Source of the DNA: Sphingomonadales bacterium
GTDB taxonomy: Bacteria; Pseudomonadota; Alphaproteobacteria; Sphingomonadales; Sphingomonadaceae
DNA length: 5,958 nt
Direction: 5' to 3'
Assembly: GCA_025360285.1 (NCBI GenBank)
Contig: JANYCM010000202.1
Location: forward strand, 1-5,958
Position 1 is the first letter of the stretch. Each line of letters opens with the position of its first letter. The notes beneath the pieces were generated by a model. The model ran no database searches. It was not told where the DNA came from and worked only from the letters and a program-made list of their open reading frames with translations. The position numbers were made by a program, and so were the translations under genes. Shown here piece by piece: positions 1-5,605 of the stretch.

Positions 1-130
1 CGCGGGCGGCAATGGCGGCCGGGTCGGCTGTGCCCGGCCAATCAACGCGGACGCGCGGCGTTGCCAGCGCCAGCGGGGCGGCCGGGGCGTGGATCGCCAT
101 CGGCGCGGGTTGGGCAACCAATAATGGCAT
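1..130 (-). CDS. flgJ: Probable FlgJ (rod-binding/rod-cap protein), N-terminal part only
   Basis: An ATG at 130-128 shares one base with the flgI stop (TGATG) and opens a frame that stays open to the left edge, giving 43 codons. The peptide begins MPLLVAQPAPMAIHAPAAPL and ends DPAAIAAR, an Ala/Pro-rich, weakly conserved leader. The usual gene after flgI is flgJ, whose product caps the rod during assembly; its conserved rod-binding region starts after such a leader, so the closing DPAAIAAR could be the approach to it. No diagnostic FlgJ motif falls inside the window, so the name rests on position and overlap. Whether the protein carries a C-terminal peptidoglycan hydrolase domain, as in enterobacteria, or is the short single-domain form common in alphaproteobacteria cannot be seen. 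Confidence 0.65.
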   Translation of the reverse strand, partial: MPLLVAQPAPMAIHAPAAPLALATPRVRVDWPGTADPAAIAAR

Positions 131-1308
131 CAGATCACCACCAGCTCGGCACGCAGCGCGCCCGCGGCCTTCAGCGCTTCCAGGATCGCCACCAGATCGC
201 CCGGTGCCGCCCCCAGCGCATTGACGGCATTGACGATATCGCCCAGCCGCGCGCCGGGCTGGAAGAGCGACATGCGCGCCGGTGCCTCGCTCGCCTCGAC
301 GCTCGATTGTTGGGTGACGGTGGTGCGGCCGCCGGACAGGGCGCCGGGCTGGCTGGCCTGTTGGCTTTCGGTGATGCGCACCGTCAGATTGCCATGGGCG
401 ATAGCGGCCGGCAGGATGCGCACCTCGCCGCCGATGACGACGGTCCCAGTGCGGGCGTTGACGATGACGCGGGCGACCGGCGGCGACAGTTGCACATCCA
501 GATTTTCGATGCGCGCCGCCAGCGCCATGCGCCGCGCCAGATCGGGCGGCGCGGTGATGGCGATGGTCGTCGCATCCTCGGCGCTGGCGGTGCCGGGACC
601 AAGGGCGGTGTTGATGGCGGCGGCAACGCTGGTCGCGGCGCTGAAATCACCATCGCTCAGGTCCAGCGTCATCCGGGCGTTTTCGGCAAAGGGCGAAGCG
701 ATGGCGCGTTCGACGCTGGCACCGCCGGGCACACGGCCGGAGGATGGCGTACCGACGACGATCTTGGAACCATCCTTGCCCTCGGCGCCAAAGCCGCCGA
801 CCGCCAGATTGCCCTGGGCCAGCGCATAGACTTCGCCATCGGCGCCCTGCATCGGGGCGAGCAGCAGCGTGCCGCCGCGCAGCGACTTGGCCTTGCCCAG
901 CGCCGAAACGGTGACATCGAGGCGTTGGCCAGGCTTGGCAAAGGCCGGCAGTTCGGCGGTCAGCATGACGGCGGCGGCGTTCTTCAGGCCGGGATTGACG
1001 CCGGGCGGCAATTGCACCCCCAGCCGCGCCGCCGCGGATTTCAGCGACTGGACGGTATATTCCAGATTATCGTCGCCAGTGCCCGACAGGCCGACGACGA
1101 TGCCATAACCGGTCAGTGCGTTCGAACGGACGCCCGAAAAGCGCGCGATATCCTTGATGCGTTCGGCGTGAACCGGCGTGGCGGCGACAAGCAGCAGCGC
1201 TGCGACGCCGGCGATGAAGATGGCGAGGGGGGAGACAAGGCTGCGCCACAGCGCGTTCTGGCCGCGCCGTGGTTCGGGATGGGGCGAATGGAAGGGCCAG
1301 ATTTTCAT
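130..1308 (-). CDS. flgI: Flagellar P-ring protein FlgI
   Basis: FlgI assembles the periplasmic P ring around the distal rod at the peptidoglycan layer and is exported by Sec. The 392-residue product opens with a long signal peptide: a basic, Pro-rich n-region (MKIWPFHSPHPEPRRG), a hydrophobic core at about 28-42 (PLAIFIAGVAALLLV) and a likely cleavage after PVHA at residue 48. The mature protein starts ERIKDIARFSGVRSNALTGY, followed by GIVVGLSGTGDDN, NAAAVMLTAELPAFAKPGQR and GTLLLAPMQGADGEVYALAQ, and ends GDLVAILEALKAAG to LRAELVVI, all hallmarks of FlgI. The ATG is ten bases after the flgH stop, and its upstream bases (GACCACCCC) are a poor Shine-Dalgarno, so coupling to flgH is likely. The n-region is longer than usual, but I see no other in-frame ATG that would shorten it. 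Confidence 0.97.
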   Translation of the reverse strand: MKIWPFHSPHPEPRRGQNALWRSLVSPLAIFIAGVAALLLVAATPVHAERIKDIARFSGVRSNALTGYGIVVGLSGTGDDNLEYTVQSLKSAAARLGVQLPPGVNPGLKNAAAVMLTAELPAFAKPGQRLDVTVSALGKAKSLRGGTLLLAPMQGADGEVYALAQGNLAVGGFGAEGKDGSKIVVGTPSSGRVPGGASVERAIASPFAENARMTLDLSDGDFSAATSVAAAINTALGPGTASAEDATTIAITAPPDLARRMALAARIENLDVQLSPPVARVIVNARTGTVVIGGEVRILPAAIAHGNLTVRITESQQASQPGALSGGRTTVTQQSSVEASEAPARMSLFQPGARLGDIVNAVNALGAAPGDLVAILEALKAAGALRAELVVI

Positions 1309-1318
1309 GGGGTGGTCG

Positions 1319-2125
1319 TCACAGCGGCGTCACCTTGGCGAAGAAGCGCGCCAGCCAGCCCTGGCGGCTTTGGTCCGCCACCTGCCCGGTGCCGGAATAG
1401 CGGATGCGGGCATCGGCGACGCGGGTGCTGGGCACGCTGTTGTCGGGGCCCAGGTCATCGATGCGGACCAGCCCGGTCAGTTGCACCTGTTCCTCGCCGC
1501 GGTTGAGGGTCAGGCGCTTCTCGCCGGCCACCGCCAGCACGCCGCCGGGCAGCACGCGGGCGACGGTGACGGTGATGTCGCCGCTCAATTGATTGTCCTG
1601 CGCGGCATTGCCGCTGCCCTTGAAGCTTTGCTTGGAGCCGCCGGAGGTCAGGCCCTTGGGAATGGCGTTGAACGGCGGTGCGGCGGGCAGGGTGATCGCC
1701 GTGCTGCCGTCGCGACTGGAATCGGCGGTGGCGGATTTGCGCGCCTGGGTGCGTTCGACAAGGTTGATGGTGATCAGGTCGCCCACGCGGCGGGCGCGGC
1801 GGTCGCTGGCGAGGCCGATGAAGCTGGCGGGGTTATACAGGCTGCCGGTCAGCGGCGCGGGGGCGGGGGTTGGCGCCGCCGGCGGGGTGGCGGCAATGCC
1901 GGGGACACGGCCGAAACCTTCGTCGGCGCAGGCCGGGACGAGGAAGGGGAGGAGGATCAACCAGACCCCTCTCCCGCTTGTGGGAGCGGCGAGAGACGCG
2001 CCGCTTGGCGCGGCCCGGGTGAGGGTGTTCTCCTTTGCGCAGAGAAAGAACACCCTCACGCGCTCGCGCAAGGGCGCGAGTCGACCTCTCCCGCAGGCGG
2101 GAGAGGGGTTTTTGTCGTCAAACAT
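1319..2125 (-). CDS. flgH: Flagellar L-ring lipoprotein FlgH with repeat-encoded N-terminal extension
   Basis: FlgH forms the outer-membrane L ring, the bushing around the distal rod, and is normally a lipoprotein. The mature part is unmistakable: GSLYNPASFIGL, RRARRVGDLITINLVERTQA, GSGNAAQDNQLSGDITVTVA, VLPGGVLAVAGEKRLTLNRG and a C-terminal segment running VADARIRYSGTG to GWLARFFAKVTPL. A lipobox-like LVPAC places the lipidated Cys at residue 66 of this 268-residue reading, giving a mature protein of about 203 residues, normal for FlgH. The first 55 or so residues are not FlgH-like: residues 6-53 are encoded by a palindromic repeat (1966-2108). The ATG at 2125 overlaps flgG by eight bases with little Shine-Dalgarno. 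The alternative start is TTG at 1960, preceded by GGGAGAGGGG, giving an 11-residue MILLPFLVPAC segment up to and including the Cys, with no basic n-region. Family identity is certain; the start is not. Confidence 0.93.
   Translation of the reverse strand: MFDDKNPSPACGRGRLAPLRERVRVFFLCAKENTLTRAAPSGASLAAPTSGRGVWLILLPFLVPACADEGFGRVPGIAATPPAAPTPAPAPLTGSLYNPASFIGLASDRRARRVGDLITINLVERTQARKSATADSSRDGSTAITLPAAPPFNAIPKGLTSGGSKQSFKGSGNAAQDNQLSGDITVTVARVLPGGVLAVAGEKRLTLNRGEEQVQLTGLVRIDDLGPDNSVPSTRVADARIRYSGTGQVADQSRQGWLARFFAKVTPL
1966..1975 (-). promoter_or_regulatory. Candidate Shine-Dalgarno for the alternative TTG start of flgH, supplied by the repeat
   Basis: Read on the minus strand this is GGGAGAGGGG, five bases upstream of the TTG at 1960-1958 that would begin MILLPFLVPAC. 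It is also the terminal arm of the palindromic repeat and can pair with CCCCTCTCCC at the start of the repeat (2108-2099). If this start is used, the site would be exposed only when ribosomes finishing flgG, or reading from the ATG at 2125, open the stem. The match to anti-Shine-Dalgarno is good, but the use of TTG is inferred. Confidence 0.4.
1966..2108. repeat. 143-bp imperfect inverted repeat with nested hairpins between flgG and flgH
   Basis: The two ends match as inverted copies: CCCCTCTCCCGC at 1966-1977 against GCGGGAGAGGGG at 2097-2108. The centre is a perfect 13-bp stem, GTGAGGGTGTTCT (2019-2031) with AGAACACCCTCAC (2047-2059). Each arm also holds its own hairpins: CTCCC/GGGAG (1971-1986) and CGCGCC-GCTT-GGCGCG (1997-2012) on the left, and CTCGCGC-AAGG-GCGCGAG (2063-2080) and CCTCTCCCGC-AG-GCGGGAGAGG (2085-2106) on the right. 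The whole could fold as one long hairpin or as a clover-like set of stems. No transposase gene and no clear target-site duplication flank it. I recognise the type as a dispersed intergenic palindrome of high-GC proteobacteria whose spurious translation reads like NPSPACGRGR; that is recollection, not a search. It has no stop codon in the flgH frame. Confidence 0.88.
2085..2113 (+). terminator. Intrinsic-terminator-like hairpin for antisense (+ strand) transcription
   Basis: On the plus strand a perfect 10-bp stem (CCTCTCCCGC, loop AG, GCGGGAGAGG) is followed within two bases by TTTTT at 2109-2113. This has the shape of a Rho-independent terminator, but only for transcripts running against the flagellar operon; in the operon direction the far end of the repeat is followed by TCTGGTTG with no U-run. 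No plus-strand gene is credible upstream, so any role would be in limiting antisense RNA. The U-run is short and the match may be incidental to the repeat. Confidence 0.3.
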
Positions 2126-2903
2126 TCTGCGTCACATATTTGGACATTTCATCGGCAGCGTTGATGACCTTGGCATTGACCTCATAGGCCCGCTGCGTCT
2201 CGATCATGTCGACAAGTTCCTGCACCGTCGAAACGTTGGAGCCTTCCAGCGCGCCCTGGCGGATGCTGCCGGCGCCATCGACCCCGGCGATGCCGGCCTG
2301 CGCCGCACCACTGGCCGCCGTTTCGGTATAAAGATTGTCGCCGCGCGGCTCCAAACCGGCGGGATTGAGGAAGCGGCTGATCTGGATCTGGCCGACCGCC
2401 ACCGCGGCGGCCTGGCCCTGGAGGGTCGCGGAAACGGTGCCATCGGGGGCGATGGTAACGCTTTGCGCGCCTTCGGGGATGGTAATGCCCTGCGCCAGTT
2501 TCAGGCCGGCGGACGTCACCATTTCGCCGGTCGCCGACAGTTTGAAGGCGCCGTCGCGGGTATAACCGGGTCGGCCATCGGGCAGTGTGACGGCGAAAAA
2601 GCCTTCGCCTTCGATGCCGAGGTCAAGGGCATTGTCCGTCTGGCTCATCGCCCCCTGGGTGTGGATGCGTTCAGTGCCGTTGACGCGCACGCCGGTGCCG
2701 GTGCCAAGGCCGGTGGCATATTGGGTGTCACCGCCCGATGGCGCCCCGGCCTGGCGCGGGTCCTGATACATCAGGGTGACGAACGCCGACCGGTCACGCT
2801 TGAAGGCTGTGGTGTTGACGTTGGCGAGGTTGTTCGAAATCGTCCGCATGCGCTGGTCGAGCGCATCAAGGCCGGATCGGGCGATCTGCAGGGCACTGGT
2901 CAT
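2118..2903 (-). CDS. flgG: Flagellar distal-rod protein FlgG
   Basis: FlgG builds the distal rod that crosses the periplasm and passes through the P and L rings. The 261-residue product is full length and highly typical: MTSALQIARSGLDALDQRM at the start, SNNLANVNTTAFKRDR at 23-38, NALDLGIEGEGFFAV at 91-105, TRDGAFKL shortly after, and a C-terminal helix from about 217 that opens GALEGSNVSTVQELVDMIET and contains QRAYEVNAK. The start has one of the strongest Shine-Dalgarno sequences in the window (GGAAGGA, six bases before the ATG), overlapping the end of flgF. Strong initiation fits the need for many FlgG copies. The stop lies ten bases before a large palindromic repeat, and the last codons overlap a possible flgH ATG by eight bases. 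Confidence 0.98.
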   Translation of the reverse strand: MTSALQIARSGLDALDQRMRTISNNLANVNTTAFKRDRSAFVTLMYQDPRQAGAPSGGDTQYATGLGTGTGVRVNGTERIHTQGAMSQTDNALDLGIEGEGFFAVTLPDGRPGYTRDGAFKLSATGEMVTSAGLKLAQGITIPEGAQSVTIAPDGTVSATLQGQAAAVAVGQIQISRFLNPAGLEPRGDNLYTETAASGAAQAGIAGVDGAGSIRQGALEGSNVSTVQELVDMIETQRAYEVNAKVINAADEMSKYVTQNV

Positions 2904-2906
2904 GCG

Positions 2907-3641
2907 TTATCCTTCCACGGCCATCAGGCGGGCGGTGCGTTCATCAAGATCCTTGGCGACTCCGAGCAGCCGGGCATTGGCTTCAAAGCCGCGCGATTGT
3001 TCGACCAATTCGGCGAGCGCCCCGGCGGTCTGGACGTTTGAACTTTCCAGCGCGCCGGGGGTCAGCCGGGCGGCAGGGTCGACCGCCAGCGGTTCCTTCG
3101 CCGTGAACATGCCGTCGGCGGCCTTTTCCAGATCGCGCCCGGTGACCAGCTTCAACCGGTCGATGGTCGTAGCGATGTCGCCGATGCGCGCCGACAGCCG
3201 ACCATCGGGGGCGATTTCCAGGCTGGCACCGGCCGGCACGGTGATCGGGCCGCCATTCTGGCCCAGCACGGCGCGGCCATCACCATTTTGGAGGACGCCC
3301 GACAGGCTGACCGACAGATCGCCGCGGCGGGTATAGGCTTCGGTGGGTTCGCCCTTGACCACCGGGCCCTGGATGGCGAGCCAGGTTTCGCCGGCGAGCG
3401 CAATATCGAGCGGCCGGCCGGTGGCGACGATCTTGCCGGCCTCGCGCGGCGTGGCGACACTGGGGGCACCGGCCTGGGCGCGGCTGTTGAGGGTGCCGCC
3501 GGTCAGGTAGCGGCCTTCGGCGGCGATCAATTCGCGGCGAAACCCGGTGGTGCCGGCGTTGGCCAGATTGTTGGCGGTGACCGATTGCCCCCGGCCGCGG
3601 GCCGTGAGGCCGGTCAGCGCGGTATAGATCAGCCGGTCCAC
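2907..3641 (-). CDS. flgF: Flagellar rod protein FlgF (GTG start)
   Basis: FlgF is a rod subunit placed between the FlgB/FlgC proximal rod and the FlgG distal rod. The 244-residue product starts MDRLIYTALTGL, typical of FlgF, and has the rod motif TANNLANAGTTGFRRE at 22-37, the conserved RPLDIALAGETWLAI at 76-90, a TRRGDLSV strand, and the C-terminal helix from about 198 opening with LESSNVQTAGALAELVEQSR. Length matches the family (about 245-250). The start is GTG: the MDRLIY opening fits the family, and no in-frame ATG lies between the flgE stop and this codon. A GGA within GCGGAATTGAG sits about eight bases upstream. Three bases separate its TAA from flgG. Confidence 0.97.
   Translation of the reverse strand: MDRLIYTALTGLTARGRGQSVTANNLANAGTTGFRRELIAAEGRYLTGGTLNSRAQAGAPSVATPREAGKIVATGRPLDIALAGETWLAIQGPVVKGEPTEAYTRRGDLSVSLSGVLQNGDGRAVLGQNGGPITVPAGASLEIAPDGRLSARIGDIATTIDRLKLVTGRDLEKAADGMFTAKEPLAVDPAARLTPGALESSNVQTAGALAELVEQSRGFEANARLLGVAKDLDERTARLMAVEG
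2910..2916 (-). promoter_or_regulatory. Strong ribosome binding site of flgG
   Basis: GGAAGGA on the minus strand lies six bases before the flgG ATG and overlaps the last codons of flgF. It fixes the flgG start and is stronger than the sites of flgD, flgH and flgI, consistent with FlgG being one of the more abundant rod subunits. Confidence 0.75.
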
Positions 3642-3644
3642 AAC

Positions 3645-4934
3645 TCAATTCCGCATGTTGATGATGGTTTGCAGCAGCGTCGAATCGGTTTCGATCGCCT
3701 TGGCATTGGCCTGGAAATCGCGCTGGGCGGTTATGAGCCCGACAAGTTCGGTCGTCAGATCGACGTTGGAACGTTCCAGGCTGCCCGACAGGATGCTGCC
3801 AATGCCGTTCTTGCCCGCCTCCCCCGACAGCGGCAGGCCGGATGCCGGGCTGGCGACATAGCTGGCGTCGCCGATCGCCTTCAGCCCCTGCGGGTTGGCG
3901 AAATTGGCAACGGCGACCTTGCCGAGCAACTGCACCTCGCCATTGCTGAAACTGGCACGCAGGGTGCCGCTGCCATCGATGGCGACGCTTTCCAGCTGGC
4001 CCGATGCGAAGCCATCCTGGGTCAGCACGGTGCGGGCAAAGGCCCCCGATTGCTGGGTGGTGGCGACGCCATGGTCGATCGACAGGGTGAGCGGTTGCCC
4101 GCCGGTTGTGGGTGTGAAGGCATCAAAGGCGAAGGCGGCGCTCGGGCTGGTCAACACGCCATTGGCATCAAAGGCCATGGCGATCCCGGCGGTGCCGCTG
4201 CTGGTCAGTTCGGTGTTGCCGACCAGCACATGCGCTGTCCATTGGTGGACGGGGTTGGCGACCGTCGGCACCGCCGTCTTCACATAATAGATCGTCGCTG
4301 CCAGCGGATTGCCGAGCGAATCATAGACGGTTGTCGAGGTGGAGGCGTTGAACGTCGCCGGGTTGCCGGCATCAAAGGCATAGGGGTTGGCGGCGGTATA
4401 AACCGGCTTGTCGGGGATGATCGCCGCATTGGCGGGCAGGTTTACCGCCAGCTTGATGGCGCTGGTGGCTTGCGGCTGCCCCGATGTCAGCGGCAGGCTG
4501 GCATTGATGGTGTTGGCCAGATCAATACTGCCGACGCTGCCGTCGCTGTTGACCGGGAACAATTGCAGGGTGTGACCGCTGGCATCGACGATGGCGCGAT
4601 TGGCATCGACAGCGAAGCTGCCGTTGCGGCTGAAACTGGTCTGGCCATTGGCGCCGCGCACCGCGAAAAAGCCCTGGCCGGAAATCGCGAGATCGAGCGC
4701 TGAATCCGATGATTCGACCGCGCCCTGCTGGAATTGCTGGGCGACGCTACGCACCGCAGTGCCCTGGCCGACCAGCCGCGCCGGGTTCTGCAAGGGCGCG
4801 CTGGAGATGATGTCGCCGAACGAGACCCGCGATCGCTTGAAGCCGTTGGTGCCGACATTGGCGATATTGTTGGCCATGACGGAAAGCTCGGTCTGGGCGC
4901 CGTTCAGCCCGGTGAGAGACGTTGAAAAGGCCAT
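3645..4934 (-). CDS. flgE: Flagellar hook protein FlgE
   Basis: FlgE polymerises into the flexible hook linking rod and filament. The 429-residue product has the axial-protein N-terminal motif at 21-36 (ANNIANVGTNGFKRSR), the second conserved block at 78-92 (SALDLAISGQGFFAV) with SFSRNGSF at 100-107, and the FlgE-specific D2-domain signature TTVYDSLGNP at about 201-210. The C-terminal D0 helix covers about 383-429, opening with GSLERSNVDLTTELVGLITA and ending in TIINMRN. Length is normal for hook protein. The middle (about 130-370) is rich in Ala, Thr and Ser and is the surface-exposed variable region. The ATG follows the flgD stop by four bases and has an AAAGGGA Shine-Dalgarno. Three bases separate its stop from flgF. 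Confidence 0.98.
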   Translation of the reverse strand: MAFSTSLTGLNGAQTELSVMANNIANVGTNGFKRSRVSFGDIISSAPLQNPARLVGQGTAVRSVAQQFQQGAVESSDSALDLAISGQGFFAVRGANGQTSFSRNGSFAVDANRAIVDASGHTLQLFPVNSDGSVGSIDLANTINASLPLTSGQPQATSAIKLAVNLPANAAIIPDKPVYTAANPYAFDAGNPATFNASTSTTVYDSLGNPLAATIYYVKTAVPTVANPVHQWTAHVLVGNTELTSSGTAGIAMAFDANGVLTSPSAAFAFDAFTPTTGGQPLTLSIDHGVATTQQSGAFARTVLTQDGFASGQLESVAIDGSGTLRASFSNGEVQLLGKVAVANFANPQGLKAIGDASYVASPASGLPLSGEAGKNGIGSILSGSLERSNVDLTTELVGLITAQRDFQANAKAIETDSTLLQTIINMRN

Positions 4935-4938
4935 CGGA

Positions 4939-5211
4939 CTATCCCTTTGCAGTGGTGGAGGCAGCGATCAGCGTATCGAGCTTGGCGGCAATGCTGGTCA
5001 GCGTCGCATTGCTCTGGGTGATGCCGGTGACCGTGGAAAATTGTGCCATCTGGGCGACATATTCGCTGTTATCGACCGGCTTGGTCGGGTCCTGGTTTTT
5101 CAACTGCGCACTCATCAGGGCGAGGAAATCGCTCTGGTCGAGCGTCTGCTTGTGCGGTTTGACGGCAGCGGGTTGCGCGCTGGGCAGGCCGGCAATGGCG
5201 GACACGGCCAT
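4939..5211 (-). CDS. flgD: Minimal flagellar hook-capping protein FlgD
   Basis: FlgD forms the scaffold cap at the tip of the growing hook and is needed for FlgE assembly. The protein is only 90 residues long. Residues 28-61 hold the family core (DFLALMSAQLKNQDPTKP, then an EYVAQMAQFSTV segment), preceded by an Ala/Pro-rich leader and followed by a short helix ending at TTAKG. Enterobacterial FlgD is about 230 residues, with C-terminal Ig-like and Tudor-like domains; those are absent. Only four bases separate the TAG stop from flgE, so no out-of-frame remnant of the C-terminal domain exists, and the gene looks intact rather than frameshifted. Short FlgD forms are known in some alphaproteobacteria. 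It starts one base after the flgC stop (TGAGATG) with only a weak Shine-Dalgarno, which implies coupling. Confidence 0.93.
   Translation of the reverse strand: MAVSAIAGLPSAQPAAVKPHKQTLDQSDFLALMSAQLKNQDPTKPVDNSEYVAQMAQFSTVTGITQSNATLTSIAAKLDTLIAASTTAKG
4942..4948 (-). promoter_or_regulatory. Strong ribosome binding site of flgE
   Basis: AAAGGGA on the minus strand lies seven bases before the flgE ATG, within the final codons of flgD. It supports the start at 4934 and suggests that hook protein, needed in many copies, is initiated independently as well as by coupling. Confidence 0.72.
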
Positions 5212-5212
5212 C

Positions 5213-5605
5213 TCAGCGGCCCAGCCGCAGCGTATCGAGCGCCAGGGCCTTGGCGGTGGTCAGCACTTCGACATTATTGGCATATTGCCGGGCAGTTTCG
5301 ACCATTTCGACCATCTCCTGATTGGGATCGACCGCGGCTGTCCAGACATTGCCCTGGGCATCGGCGAGCGGATTTGACGGATCATTGCGCTGTTCCGGGG
5401 TGCCGGTGCGCGCCACGCCGGCGACATCGACGGTGGCCAGCGCGCCGTCATAATGGCTGGCAAAGACGGGTTTCAGGGCGCGATAGGCGGTATCGGCACT
5501 GCCCGACACCGCCCCGGCATTGGCCAGATTGGAGGCGATGGTGTTCAGCCGCAGCAGCTGCGCCGCCATCGCCCGCCCGGCGATATCAAAGGTGGTCAGC
5601 GTCAT
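5213..5605 (-). CDS. flgC: Flagellar proximal-rod protein FlgC
   Basis: FlgC is a proximal-rod subunit that polymerises with FlgB and FlgF in the periplasm after type III export. The 130-residue product shows all the FlgC landmarks: LNTIASNLANA at residues 20-30, YRALKPVF at 41-48, NPLADAQGNVW at 78-88, and a C-terminal coiled-coil segment from about 98 to 130 that includes NVEVLTTAKAL and ends in TLRLGR, the usual FlgC terminus. Length is close to the family norm of about 135. The ATG shares four bases with the flgB stop, and a purine-rich GAAGGGCGG lies just upstream inside flgB, so translation is probably coupled. One base separates its stop from flgD. Confidence 0.97.
   Translation of the reverse strand: MTLTTFDIAGRAMAAQLLRLNTIASNLANAGAVSGSADTAYRALKPVFASHYDGALATVDVAGVARTGTPEQRNDPSNPLADAQGNVWTAAVDPNQEMVEMVETARQYANNVEVLTTAKALALDTLRLGR

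Noticed and set aside
1255..1300. Second dispersed repeat encoding the SPHPEPRRG part of the FlgI leader
   Set aside because: The peptide resembles translations of a common alphaproteobacterial repeat, but I see no inverted partner or palindrome here, and the resemblance is only a few residues.
1966..2108. Operon terminator between flgG and flgH
   Set aside because: On the minus strand the hairpin is not followed by a U-run, and flgH, flgI and flgJ continue with overlaps or short gaps, so termination in the operon direction is not supported.
1966..2108. Insertion sequence or CRISPR array
   Set aside because: There is no transposase frame, no direct target-site duplication in the flanks (CCAGA versus TTTTT), and no regularly spaced direct repeats; it is a single inverted repeat.
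3280..3648. Alternative frame beginning upstream of the flgF GTG start (MSCGPADLY...)
   Set aside because: It overlaps flgF in another frame, has an Arg/His/Pro-rich composition and no family match. The GTG frame gives a full, typical FlgF.
61..4703. Long plus-strand open frames (for example 61-1506, 1593-3041 and 3288-4703) opposite the flagellar genes
   Set aside because: They lie antisense to confidently identified flg genes, have low-complexity Gly/Ala/Arg-rich translations, and match no family I know. Such frames are expected when GC-rich third positions suppress stop codons on the opposite strand.
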